This document shows, one piece after another, positions 37,243-45,936 of a stretch of DNA of 64,000 nt. A program made the translations under genes and the position numbers. The DNA is taken from NCBI GenBank assembly GCA_021846965.1, contig JAJZWA010000001.1, positions 83,517-147,516 of the forward strand, read 5' to 3'. This DNA is from Pseudomonadota bacterium. Its GTDB lineage: Bacteria; Pseudomonadota; Gammaproteobacteria; Burkholderiales; Burkholderiaceae_C. The notes under the pieces were generated by a model. That model made no database searches. It worked only from the letters and a program-made list of their open reading frames with translations, and had not been told where the DNA came from. The stretch's first letter is position 1. Each line of letters begins with the position of its first letter.

Positions 37243-39334
37243 GGCGACTGGGGGCGCACGAAGGCGCGGGAAGGTTTTGCTCGATCCTCCGGGCGCGTCC
37301 CGCGGGAATCGCGACCGCGGGAGACGGCACGATATCCTCGCGACCGGTTTCGAGGCCCTGCTCGAGAAACTGCTCGTAGTTCGGATCCTGACGCGCCAAC
37401 AGCCAGTCGGACAGCGCTGCGGCCATCCGCTCGGCGGCATGGCCGTCCCACAACGCTGGAAGGGTCGGGCGGCGCCCGCCGCTGGCGATGATATCCGCGA
37501 GTTCCCGCGCGACCTTCGGGACGCCGAGCGCAGGGTGTGGCCAGGCACCGAACTCCAGGCACGGCACTCCCAGCGTGACCGCCTGCTCCCGAGGCCAGGG
37601 GGAATCGGTCAACAGGCATCGCGCATAGCGCAGAAGGCCCAGCCATTCGATGTGGGAAGGCCGCGCCACTAGGCGCACGCTGCTGGCCAGAGCCTGCGCG
37701 CATTGGGAGGCGAGTTCCTCACATCGTTCCGCCGGCACGAGCCACAGCAAACTGACCCGCCACCCGGCGTCTCGCAGCCTGGCGTCCAGCGCGATGACGG
37801 ATTCCGCCGCCACCTCGTCGGGGCCCTCGTCAAAGCGCACGACGGCGTAGCCCGCCGGATCCGTCAGCAAGGACGAGGCCATGCCCTCCCGGCGCAGGAG
37901 CGGCTCCGGGCTGGCGAGTTGCGGAAGGCTCAGGCGTACCGCATCGACCGCCAGGCTGCCCACGAGATGGATGGCACTCGCGGGCATCTGCTCGGCTCGC
38001 AATTGCGCAACGGCCGCCTCGTCTGCGACGAAGCACAAATCGGCGGCATGATCCAGCCACCGCCGCTGTCGCTGCGCCGCGGCCGCCGTGGCAGCTCCGC
38101 GGACCCCGCCGCCTGTCCGCACGATGGGCAGGGAGGCCGCGCAAGCCGTCATCGCGCACGCGAGGTCCAGCGTGCCGCTGTCGCTGAGCACGACGGCGGC
38201 AGTGGGCTGCTGTTCCAACCTGGACGCCAACGCGGCAGCGACCCGCGCAGCCTGCGCGGCGGGAGCGGCCTCGGTCAGAGTCAACGGCGGATCAAAACAG
38301 TCGATGCCCATCTGGCGCAGGTTCGCCGTCGCCGCGCGCAGATCCTCGATCGCGCCGGGGCCCTCCAGGCCCACCAGCCGCACCGGAGGAAGGTCCTCGC
38401 GCTGCGCGCATGCCCGCGCGAGAATGCTGGCTGCCACGAGCGCGCGCTCGGATGTCACGACACACAATAGGGCGCCGACATTCGACGCCGCAAATGTCGT
38501 GCGCCGCGCGGATACGGGACCGCTGATCTCGTGGTCCAGATCGGCCTCGGCGCTTTGCACCCTTTGCGCGTCGATGAACTCGGCCTCGTCGAGGTAGGCG
38601 GACAGCAGAACCCGATTGCAAAGCGTGTTAATGCGTCGGGGAACTCCGCCCGTGGCCCTGTGGATGGCCTCGAACGCGGCCGCGCCGATCGACGGGCGCT
38701 GAGCCCACCCGACATGACGCAGCCGGTGTTCGATGTACGCACGCGTCTCATGCGGCTCCATCGGCCCCAGGTGACAACTAGCCAGCACGCGCTGGCGCAG
38801 CTGTTCCATCCTCGGGGAGCGCAAAATCTCGCGCAGCTCGGGCTGGCCAACGAGGAAACTCTGGAGCAGGGCGTGACTGCCGAACTGGAAGTTCGACAAC
38901 ATGCGCAACTCCTCGATCGCCGTGGTGCTCAGGTTCTGCGCCTCGTCGATGATCAGCAGCGCACGACGATTGGACGCCGCGAGCGACGCAAGATAAGCCT
39001 CCAGGGTTACCAGCTGCTTCGCCTTGCTCAGGCCTTCGATGTTGATGCCGAAGGCCAAGGCCACCGCGGACAGCAGCTCATCCGCCTCGAGTTGCGTGCT
39101 GACAAGCTGCGCAGCCACGATCCTCGCGGGATCGAGTTCGGCTAGGAGCGCGCGCAACAACGTAGTCTTGCCAGCTCCGATCTCCCCGGTAACCACGACG
39201 AAGCCTTCCCCCTGGAAGGCCCCGAATCGCAGGTACTGGTACGCGCTGCCGTGTCCCTTGCTCTCGAAGTAGAAGCTGGGATCCGGGTTGATCTGGAACG
39301 GCGGTGCGCTCAGCCCGTAAAACTGCTCGTACAT
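37235..39334 (-). CDS. XrtA-associated AAA ATPase fused to a UDP-GlcNAc 2-epimerase-like domain
   Basis: A 699-residue two-part protein from ATG 39334. Residues 1-270 match the exosortase-locus ATPase (TIGR03015; ExeA/GspA-like): MYEQFYGLSAPPFQINPDPS, Walker A GEIGAGKTT (50-58), Walker B LLIIDEAQNLS (126-136), and GGVPRRINTLCNR. Residues 285-699 have the layout of the WecB-type UDP-N-acetylglucosamine 2-epimerase fold, but its signature motifs are altered: the usual GDT reads SDS, the VEAGLR region reads RTGGGVRG, HRxEN reads FDEGPDE, and TDSGGxQEE reads TDSPWPREQ. I infer that epimerase activity is doubtful and the domain may bind nucleotide sugar. The frame is continuous; no frameshift is visible. 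Confidence 0.82.
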   Translation of the reverse strand: MYEQFYGLSAPPFQINPDPSFYFESKGHGSAYQYLRFGAFQGEGFVVVTGEIGAGKTTLLRALLAELDPARIVAAQLVSTQLEADELLSAVALAFGINIEGLSKAKQLVTLEAYLASLAASNRRALLIIDEAQNLSTTAIEELRMLSNFQFGSHALLQSFLVGQPELREILRSPRMEQLRQRVLASCHLGPMEPHETRAYIEHRLRHVGWAQRPSIGAAAFEAIHRATGGVPRRINTLCNRVLLSAYLDEAEFIDAQRVQSAEADLDHEISGPVSARRTTFAASNVGALLCVVTSERALVAASILARACAQREDLPPVRLVGLEGPGAIEDLRAATANLRQMGIDCFDPPLTLTEAAPAAQAARVAAALASRLEQQPTAAVVLSDSGTLDLACAMTACAASLPIVRTGGGVRGAATAAAAQRQRRWLDHAADLCFVADEAAVAQLRAEQMPASAIHLVGSLAVDAVRLSLPQLASPEPLLRREGMASSLLTDPAGYAVVRFDEGPDEVAAESVIALDARLRDAGWRVSLLWLVPAERCEELASQCAQALASSVRLVARPSHIEWLGLLRYARCLLTDSPWPREQAVTLGVPCLEFGAWPHPALGVPKVARELADIIASGGRRPTLPALWDGHAAERMAAALSDWLLARQDPNYEQFLEQGLETGREDIVPSPAVAIPAGRARRIEQNLPAPSCAPSRHE

Positions 39335-39347
39335 GCTCGCCGCCGGC

Positions 39348-41000
39348 TCAGAAGCGGTGCACGAGACCGGCGAAGAGTCCGGTCTCGTTGGCGCTTCCCA
39401 CCTGGGTGGACACGAGCAGTCGCCGACGCACTCCGATGATGCCGATGGTTCGCAGCGAAAAGCGGTGATCCAGTTGCACGATATAGTTGGTCTGGCGTGC
39501 CTCGTCGCCCTGGTTGAGCCCAAAGCCGGTGTCGAGTTCGCGCTGGACCGTCAGGTTCAGGTTGTCAAGCGGGGTCAGGCGGTGCCCGAAATTGAACGCC
39601 GCGCCACTCTGGATGTTGTCCGCCGACGCGCTCTGGATGAGTTGCAGCAGTTGCTGGCCGGGTAGATACAAGTCCTCGGTGCGATTGCGATAAAGCGACA
39701 GTGCGTAGCTGTCGCGTTGGCGAAGCACCAGGCCAGTCACGACCAGATTGTTCTGCAACACCGAACTCGACGTATAGAAACCGCCTGACGTCGAGAGGCC
39801 GGGCGGCAAGCCGGCGCTTCCCAGGATGCTCTGAACCGCCTGGGCACGCTGAAACGGGTTCGGATACTGCCCAACGAGAATCTGGTCGAGCAGCAAGGTG
39901 AGGTTGGTCGCGGAATTATCGGCACTGGCGAGCGGCGAGAGGGCACTGATGGCATTTCGGTTCCACGCCACGCTCAGGCGTGCCAGCGGCGAGCCGGCGC
40001 TGGCCTGCAGGTTCCATCCGGTGCCGAAATAGCGACGCTCCACGGTGAAACGCGCATCTCCTTGCGGCCCTCCGCTCCATTGTCCCCGTACCCCGTAGAT
40101 CGACGCGGTCTTTTCCGCACCGAAGGCTTGTACCTTCTCTCCACCACCGATCAGGCCCAGGACCAGACGGGGCGTGAATGCGTAGTTGATGATCCCGCGC
40201 GCGGTCGAGTCGCGGAGCCATGCGTAGGGCTCATCCGTGTAAGTGGCGTAGGTTTGCCGTGCCTCGAGCGTGTACCCCCAGTCCAGCGGCATCTGCTCAA
40301 GACGCAAGGTCTGGTCGAGGTAGCGCCCGCCAGTCAACCCGATCGCGGACGGGGTGTTGCTGACTGTGGTCCAAGTATCGTCGCTCCGCGCGGTAAGGCG
40401 CAGCCCCGGGCGAAGGACACGATCGATGTAGGGACTGATTCGCCATTGGGTGCTGGTGTAGCTGGTGCTCTGCACCGGCCCGCCCTGTCCGACGTACGGA
40501 CTGGTCGAATACCGCTGCGCAGTCATGCCGGCATCGAAGAACAGCAGCTGGTCTACGAGCTCGGTATGCACACTGGCGGACCCCTGCGGCGAAAGAACGT
40601 TGGGCTCGGTGCCGTGAACGTAGTACTGGCCGTCAAGACTCAAGTCGGCCCGTGCTTGCCAGCGAGCATGCTCTGTCCTGAGGAACAGGCGCGGCACGAC
40701 CTCCACAATGGTGTCCGACTGGGCAGCGTTCGCGGCACCGAAGTTGGCGTTGCTGCTTTGGGTGACCAGCACGGCCACCGAAGGAACGATGTACGTGTTC
40801 GGCGGCAAGGCGGGCAATCCCTGCGGCGCCGGGGCCGATGCCCGTCCGGCGGGAAATGCCGGAGCCGCCTCGGACGCCGCCGTCAATGGAGCCGTGGGGA
40901 CCTGCGGCAGCACCTGCGCGCGCGAGGCGGCCACCGACCCGAGCCCCGCGCAGACCGCGACCACGGCACGGCTCAGTTTGTGACGGCGAAAGCGCTTCAT
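39348..41000 (-). CDS. PEP-CTERM-system-associated outer-membrane beta-barrel protein
   Basis: A 550-residue exported protein from ATG 41000, with AGGAG 8-10 nt upstream. A basic N-terminus and signal segment (RAVVAVCAGLGSVAASRAQV) are followed by an Ala/Pro-rich linker. Then come many alternating amphipathic strands ending in a terminal phenylalanine (TGLFAGLVHRF), as expected for an outer-membrane barrel. The order and content fit the TIGR03016 family found in XrtA exopolysaccharide loci, next to the ATPase gene. Its probable role is in polysaccharide passage or modification at the outer membrane. The gap to the ATPase start is 13 bp. Confidence 0.82.
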   Translation of the reverse strand: MKRFRRHKLSRAVVAVCAGLGSVAASRAQVLPQVPTAPLTAASEAAPAFPAGRASAPAPQGLPALPPNTYIVPSVAVLVTQSSNANFGAANAAQSDTIVEVVPRLFLRTEHARWQARADLSLDGQYYVHGTEPNVLSPQGSASVHTELVDQLLFFDAGMTAQRYSTSPYVGQGGPVQSTSYTSTQWRISPYIDRVLRPGLRLTARSDDTWTTVSNTPSAIGLTGGRYLDQTLRLEQMPLDWGYTLEARQTYATYTDEPYAWLRDSTARGIINYAFTPRLVLGLIGGGEKVQAFGAEKTASIYGVRGQWSGGPQGDARFTVERRYFGTGWNLQASAGSPLARLSVAWNRNAISALSPLASADNSATNLTLLLDQILVGQYPNPFQRAQAVQSILGSAGLPPGLSTSGGFYTSSSVLQNNLVVTGLVLRQRDSYALSLYRNRTEDLYLPGQQLLQLIQSASADNIQSGAAFNFGHRLTPLDNLNLTVQRELDTGFGLNQGDEARQTNYIVQLDHRFSLRTIGIIGVRRRLLVSTQVGSANETGLFAGLVHRF

Positions 41001-41074
41001 CCTGGAATCTCCTGACTGGGCCGCTCCATTCGCGACGTGAGCCGTAAACGCTCGACAAGCATAGCCAGCGCGTG

Positions 41075-41698
41075 TCAAAACCAGCCCTGTGGAATCACGA
41101 TCGTGTCGCCGGGTAGCAACGGAACGTTGTCGACCATCTTGCCGTCGTGCAGAAGATCATCGAGGCGCAAGCTGTAGGACTTCCCATGGCGCACCAGCAC
41201 CGCGGAGTTGCCATTCGCGTAGGGGGTGAGTCCACCAGCGGCAATCATTGCATCGAGCAATGTCATCTTGTCGCGGTAGGGAATACTCTGCGGCCGCGTG
41301 GCGGCTCCCACGATGGAAACCTGTTGGCCGAGAGCCCCGTGAAAATCGCTCACGACGACGGTCACCACAGGCTCGCGCACATATTTGGAAATACGCCCCC
41401 GAATCTTCGCGGCGAGTTCATCGGGCGTCAGCCCCGCCGCCTGCATGCCCTCGACCAGCGGCGCCGAGATGCGGCCGTCGGGCCGCACCTGCACGGTCGA
41501 CGAAAGATCTGGGTTCTGCCAGACTCCGATCCGCAGGGTGTCTCCCGGGCCGATCACATAGTGGTAATCCGCCAACGACACCTGCTTCGGAGCGGGGGGG
41601 AAGTTGTTCGTAGCGCAGGCTCCGAGTACCAGGGTCAGCGCGCAGGCGCACCAGACCGCGAATCGGCGGGGGTTCCATACAGAACGAATCGAGTTCAT
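41075..41698 (-). CDS. Polysaccharide export lipoprotein (Wza-like, XrtA type)
   Basis: A 207-residue lipoprotein from ATG 41698. The signal peptide ends in the lipobox LGAC (Cys28). The mature part has the Poly_export domain, YHYVIGPGDTLRIGVWQNPD and VQVRPDGRISAPLVEGMQAA, followed by an SLBB domain, QVSIVGAATRPQSIPYRDKM and LLDAMIAAGGLTPYANGNSA, and ends LPGDTIVIPQGWF. Proteins of this kind form the outer-membrane export channel with the chain-length protein. It is the first gene of the 32-kb minus-strand block and is divergent from the initiating transferase gene. Confidence 0.93.
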   Translation of the reverse strand: MNSIRSVWNPRRFAVWCACALTLVLGACATNNFPPAPKQVSLADYHYVIGPGDTLRIGVWQNPDLSSTVQVRPDGRISAPLVEGMQAAGLTPDELAAKIRGRISKYVREPVVTVVVSDFHGALGQQVSIVGAATRPQSIPYRDKMTLLDAMIAAGGLTPYANGNSAVLVRHGKSYSLRLDDLLHDGKMVDNVPLLPGDTIVIPQGWF

Positions 41699-42041
41699 CG
41701 CAGGCCTATTCGTGAAGGAATTCACACTCGCCCGGTCTTTCCGGAGATGCGGACGGTGACCGCGCAACAATTCGGCACGAACATGCCGCCAAGTGCGGTG
41801 CATCGCAGTCTATTTCAGGTGCGTGAATCAAAATCTCCCCGCAACGAGGGGATGACCGAATCGGGGGCGCATGCAAACATAGGTCATTGTGAAAGGTCTG
41901 CCTATCGCAGGCGTTTGGGCGCATGGGCAATCCAACTGAAATGCGACGGCGCGGGTCTCGGCCGTGTGCCTTCGGACGAGATCGCCAGGTTTTGGGCGCA
42001 CGGGCGCCGGGCACGCAGCGCAACGGAAAAAACCACTCGAC
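41699..42041. promoter_or_regulatory. Divergent promoter region of the EPS locus
   Basis: This 343-bp gene-free stretch lies between the export gene (minus) and the initiating transferase gene (plus), so it must contain the promoters for both arms. Visible elements are the GTGAA-N4-TTCAC repeat at 41712-41725 and a TCCCC/GGGGA inverted repeat (41836-41840 and 41848-41852, 7-nt spacer). I could not identify a confident sigma-70 or sigma-54 promoter, and no small gene is convincing here. Confidence 0.5.
41712..41725. promoter_or_regulatory. Inverted repeat GTGAA-GGAA-TTCAC
   Basis: Perfect 5-bp arms with a 4-bp spacer, 14-27 bp upstream of the export-gene start. The same arms with spacer CTAG form the heart of the palindrome at 33717-33746. 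In both copies a C precedes the left arm. This may be a shared operator, or a structure in the leader mRNA of the export gene. Confidence 0.4.
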
Positions 42042-43451
42042 ATGATCCGGGTCTTCGACCACTACGTGCCTACGCGCACGGTGCTGGAGCTGAGCATGGA
42101 CTTCATGCTCCTGCTGCTGGCCGCCATCGGCTCCGGCGTCACACTGGTGGCCGTCTCGGGGAATGCACTGCACCCGGCCGATCTGGTCGGTTCCCTGCTT
42201 CCTGAGGCACTGGCCTTCGCGCTGATCATGCTGTTGCTGTTCGCCGCCTTCGGCGCCTACCAGCGCGATCGCGTGGGCTCCCTGCGCGCGCTGCTGCTGT
42301 GCATGCTGCTGGCCACCTTTGTCAGCGTAGGCCCGCTGTTCTTCCTGGTGCTGCAGCTCAGCGAGACCGAGCGACATCCGCTGCATTTCCTGGGTCTGGC
42401 CTACGCCTACCAGTTCATCGCCCTGCTGCTGATCCGGCGCCCGCTGATGAACGCGCACACGCGCGGAGTGTGGAACCGCAAGGTGCTGCTCATCGGCTGC
42501 GGCGCCGACGCGCTGGCCGTGGCCGCGGACATCGCGCAGCGCGGCGGCGGCACCTACGACTTGGTGGGCTTCTATCCCTCGGGGCACGACGACGGCCCGG
42601 CGCAGGGCCTTCCGGCCCCGGTGCTCGACCAGGCCCGGCCGTTGGCGGCGCTGGCCGGGGAGCACGCCATCGACGACATCGTGGTCGCGGTGCGCGAGCA
42701 GCGCGGCGGGGTGCTGCCGCTGCGCCACCTGCTGGAATGCCGCACACTGGGCATCGCCGTGCATTCCCTGGCCGCCTTCAGCGAGCGCCTCAAGGGCGAG
42801 GTACCGCTGGACAGCCTGAAGGCCAGCTGGCTGATCTACGGCAACGGCTTCGCGCAAGGCTGGATGCGCACCACGGTCAAACGCCTATTCGACGTGATCG
42901 TGGCCCTGGTGCTGCTGGCGCTGACGTGGTGGATCATGCTGCTGGCGGCGCTGGCGATTTTCATTGAGGACGGCGCGCCGGTACTGTTCCGCCAGGAGCG
43001 CGTGGGCCGCGCGGGCAAGACCTTCCACGTGCTCAAGTTCCGCAGCATGCGCACCGACGCCGAGAAGGATGGTGTCGCGCGCTGGGCGCAGGCCAACGAT
43101 TCGCGCGTGACCCGGGTCGGCCGCTTCGTGCGCAAGACCCGCATCGACGAACTGCCGCAGCTGTTCAACGTGCTGCGCGGCGAGATGAGCCTCGTCGGCC
43201 CCCGCCCCGAGCGCCCGAGTTTCGTCGAGCAGCTCACCGAGCAGATTCCCTTCTACGCCATCCGGCACAGCGTCAAACCGGGACTTACCGGCTGGGCGCA
43301 GGTACGCTTCTCCTACGGCGCCTCGCTGGCCGACGCACGACGCAAGCTGCAGTTCGACCTGTACTACGTGAAGAACCACTCCCTGGTGCTGGACATGCAG
43401 ATCCTGCTGGAGACGGTGCGCGTGGTCGTATTCGGCGAAGGCGCGCGCTGA
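42042..43451 (+). CDS. Initiating sugar-phosphate transferase (XrtA-type EpsB/WcaJ family)
   Basis: A 469-residue polyisoprenyl-phosphate hexose-1-phosphate transferase from ATG 42042. It has four to five N-terminal helices (for example SMDFMLLLLAAIGSGVTLVA), a CoA-binding-like central domain (KVLLIGCGADALAVAADIAQ) and a C-terminal bacterial sugar transferase domain. The last begins KRLFDVIVALVLLALTWWIM and carries LFRQERVGRAGKTFHVLKFR, KTRIDELPQLFNVLRGEMSL and VGPRPERPSF. It places the first sugar phosphate on undecaprenyl phosphate. The layout matches the TIGR03013 group of XrtA loci. It opens the plus-strand arm, 72 bp before the tviB-like gene. Confidence 0.93.
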   Translation: MIRVFDHYVPTRTVLELSMDFMLLLLAAIGSGVTLVAVSGNALHPADLVGSLLPEALAFALIMLLLFAAFGAYQRDRVGSLRALLLCMLLATFVSVGPLFFLVLQLSETERHPLHFLGLAYAYQFIALLLIRRPLMNAHTRGVWNRKVLLIGCGADALAVAADIAQRGGGTYDLVGFYPSGHDDGPAQGLPAPVLDQARPLAALAGEHAIDDIVVAVREQRGGVLPLRHLLECRTLGIAVHSLAAFSERLKGEVPLDSLKASWLIYGNGFAQGWMRTTVKRLFDVIVALVLLALTWWIMLLAALAIFIEDGAPVLFRQERVGRAGKTFHVLKFRSMRTDAEKDGVARWAQANDSRVTRVGRFVRKTRIDELPQLFNVLRGEMSLVGPRPERPSFVEQLTEQIPFYAIRHSVKPGLTGWAQVRFSYGASLADARRKLQFDLYYVKNHSLVLDMQILLETVRVVVFGEGAR

Positions 43452-43523
43452 AGCCGGCGTGCGGCGCGGCGCCCGGGATCGGACGCTGCGCCTTGTCCCC
43501 CAACCCTACTTGAATGGTGATCT

Positions 43524-44804
43524 ATGAGTGTCGTCGCGGTCGTCGGACTCGGCTATGTTGGGCTTCCCCTGGCGGTGGAGTTCGGTAAGAAGTACCGCAC
43601 CATCGGCCTGGACCTCTCGCCCACCAAGATCGAGGCCTACCGCCAGGGCTTCGACCCCACCGGCGAGGTCAGCAGTACCGAGCTCAAGGCGGCTTCGCTA
43701 CTGGAGCCCACAAACGACGAGGCGCGCCTGCGCGAGGCGGATTTCGTGATCGTTGCGGTACCCACCCCGGTGGACATAGCGCACAACCCGGATTTCACGC
43801 CGCTGGAATCCGCCAGCGAGGCTGTGGGCCGCAACCTCAAGCGCGGCGCCACCATCGTGTTCGAGTCCACCGTGTACCCGGGAGCCACCGAGGAGGTGTG
43901 CGTACCCATCATCGAACACCATTCCGGCCTGCGCTGGAAACATGACTTCCACGTGGGCTACTCTCCCGAGCGCATCAACCCCGGCGACCGCGAGCACACG
44001 CTCACGCGTATCGTCAAGGTGGTGTCCGGCGACAGCGATGCCACGCTGGAGCGCGTGGCGACCATGTATTCCAGCGTGATTACGGCCGGCGTGCACAAGG
44101 CCTCGTCGATCAAGGTGGCCGAGGCCGCCAAGGTGATCGAGAACACCCAGCGTGACCTCAACATCGCGCTGATGAACGAGCTCTCGCTGATTTTCCACCG
44201 TATCGGCATCGACACCGGCGAGGTGCTGGCGGCCGCCGGCACCAAGTGGAACTTCCTGCCCTTCCGGCCGGGCCTGGTGGGCGGACATTGCATCGGCGTG
44301 GACCCCTACTACCTCACGCACAAGGCCGAGGCCCTGGGCTACCACCCGCAGGTCATCCTCGCCGGGCGGCGCATCAACGACGGCATGGGCAAGTACATCG
44401 CCGAGCAGACGGTCAAGCAGATGAGCCAGGCCGGCTACCCGATCCGCGGCGCCAAGGTAGTTGTGCTGGGCCTGACCTTCAAGGAGAACTGCCCCGACCT
44501 GCGCAACTCCAAGGTGATCGACGTGATCCAGGAACTTCGCACCTACGGCGTCGACGTGTACGTGCACGACCCCATCGCGGCGGCGGGCGAAGCGCGCCAC
44601 GAATACGGCATCGAACTGGTGGAATGGGACCTGCTGCCGCGTGCAGCGGCCATCATCGGCGCAGTGGCGCACGATGAATACCGCAGGCGCCCGGTGGCCG
44701 ACTACCTGGCCCGCCTCGAGCCGCGCGGCGTGGTGATGGACGTAAAGTCCATGTTTGACACCGCCTCGCTGCGCGCCGAGGGCGTGCAGACATGGCGTCT
44801 GTGA
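43524..44804 (+). CDS. tviB: Nucleotide-sugar dehydrogenase (TviB/WbpO-like, UDP-HexNAc to UDP-HexNAc-uronate)
   Basis: A 426-residue member of the UDP-glucose/GDP-mannose dehydrogenase family. It has the NAD motif [20 protein letters not shown] and [19 protein letters not shown]. It also shows the middle-domain segment [20 protein letters not shown], the catalytic Cys256 in [17 protein letters not shown], and the C-terminal [20 protein letters not shown]. Similarity to TviB/WbpO suggests oxidation of UDP-GlcNAc or UDP-GalNAc at C6. The next gene, 10 bp on, is a TviC-like 4-epimerase; this pair makes UDP-GalNAcA in Vi-antigen synthesis. The product would feed the EPS glycosyltransferases. Confidence 0.92.
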   Translation: MSVVAVVGLGYVGLPLAVEFGKKYRTIGLDLSPTKIEAYRQGFDPTGEVSSTELKAASLLEPTNDEARLREADFVIVAVPTPVDIAHNPDFTPLESASEAVGRNLKRGATIVFESTVYPGATEEVCVPIIEHHSGLRWKHDFHVGYSPERINPGDREHTLTRIVKVVSGDSDATLERVATMYSSVITAGVHKASSIKVAEAAKVIENTQRDLNIALMNELSLIFHRIGIDTGEVLAAAGTKWNFLPFRPGLVGGHCIGVDPYYLTHKAEALGYHPQVILAGRRINDGMGKYIAEQTVKQMSQAGYPIRGAKVVVLGLTFKENCPDLRNSKVIDVIQELRTYGVDVYVHDPIAAAGEARHEYGIELVEWDLLPRAAAIIGAVAHDEYRRRPVADYLARLEPRGVVMDVKSMFDTASLRAEGVQTWRL

Positions 44805-44814
44805 GGGGCGGCGC

Positions 44815-45882
44815 ATGCGCGAATTCGCATTGCCCGAATTGCAGACCGCCTTCGATCCTGCCGTCGAACTGGCCGCACGGCCCCGCCGCTGGCTGGTGAC
44901 CGGCAGCGCCGGGTTCATCGGCTCGCATCTAGTGGAGGCTCTGCTGCGCGGCGGGCAGCAGGTGGTGAGCCTGGATAACTTCGCCACTGGCTTCCAGCGA
45001 AACCTCGACGAGGTGCGCGGCGCGGTGGGCGAGCAGGCCTGGGCGCGGCACCGCTTTATCGAGGGTGATATCGTCGACCCCGCCACTTGTGCCCGCGCAT
45101 GCGAGGGCGTGGACGTGGTGTTGCACCAAGCCGCGCTGGGCTCGGTGCCGCGCTCGCTGGCCGACCCGCTTCGCACGCACGCGGTCAACGCTACGGGTTT
45201 CCTGAACATGCTGGTGGGGGCGCGCGACGCCGGTTGCGCCCGCTTCGTGTTTGCCGCGTCCAGTTCCACCTACGGCGACCACCCCGGGCTGCCCAAGGTG
45301 GAAGAGCGCATCGGCAACCCCCTGTCGCCCTACGCGGTCACCAAGTACCTCGATGAACTGTATGCCGGCGTGTTCACCCGCAGCTATGGCATGCAGACCG
45401 TGGGCCTGCGCTATTTCAACGTGTTCGGCCCGCGCCAGGACCCGGACGGCGCCTACGCCGCGGTGATCCCCAACTGGGCCAGCCGCATCGCGCGCGGCGA
45501 GACCTGCATGATCAACGGCGACGGCGAGACCACGCGCGACTTCTGCTATGTCGCCAATGTGGTGCAGGCGAACCTGCGCGCAGCGCTGGTGCCGGCCGAA
45601 GGCGCGCGGCACGAGATCTTCAACATCGCTTTCGGTGAGCAGACCACGCTGAACCAGTTGCACGGGCTGCTGGTGGACAACCTGCGCGAGTTGATTCCCA
45701 CGCTGCAAGCACTTGCGCCGACCTACAGAGACTTTCGTGCGGGCGACGTCCGGCATTCGCTTGCCGATACCTCGAAGGCTAGGCGCCTGATGGGTTATGC
45801 GCCCAGCCACAGTGTGCGTCAAGGTTTAGCGGAAGCCATGCCTTGGTACGTGCCCACCATCGATGGAAAGGATCATCGCTAG
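44815..45882 (+). CDS. tviC: UDP-HexNAc(A) C4-epimerase (TviC/WbpP-like SDR)
   Basis: A 355-residue extended short-chain dehydrogenase. The N-terminal helical leader ([20 protein letters not shown]) before the NAD motif [20 protein letters not shown] is typical of WbpP/TviC. The catalytic site is [20 protein letters not shown] with the YxxxK motif in [33 protein letters not shown] and [20 protein letters not shown] follow. It interconverts gluco and galacto forms of UDP-HexNAc or its uronic acid. A GAGGGG ribosome site precedes ATG 44815. It ends 54 bp before a convergent GT4 gene. Confidence 0.92.
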   Translation: MREFALPELQTAFDPAVELAARPRRWLVTGSAGFIGSHLVEALLRGGQQVVSLDNFATGFQRNLDEVRGAVGEQAWARHRFIEGDIVDPATCARACEGVDVVLHQAALGSVPRSLADPLRTHAVNATGFLNMLVGARDAGCARFVFAASSSTYGDHPGLPKVEERIGNPLSPYAVTKYLDELYAGVFTRSYGMQTVGLRYFNVFGPRQDPDGAYAAVIPNWASRIARGETCMINGDGETTRDFCYVANVVQANLRAALVPAEGARHEIFNIAFGEQTTLNQLHGLLVDNLRELIPTLQALAPTYRDFRAGDVRHSLADTSKARRLMGYAPSHSVRQGLAEAMPWYVPTIDGKDHR

Positions 45883-45936
45883 CATGGCGTCGAGGTCGCG
45901 AACGGACGCAACGGCGGACGACGCAACATCGGATGC

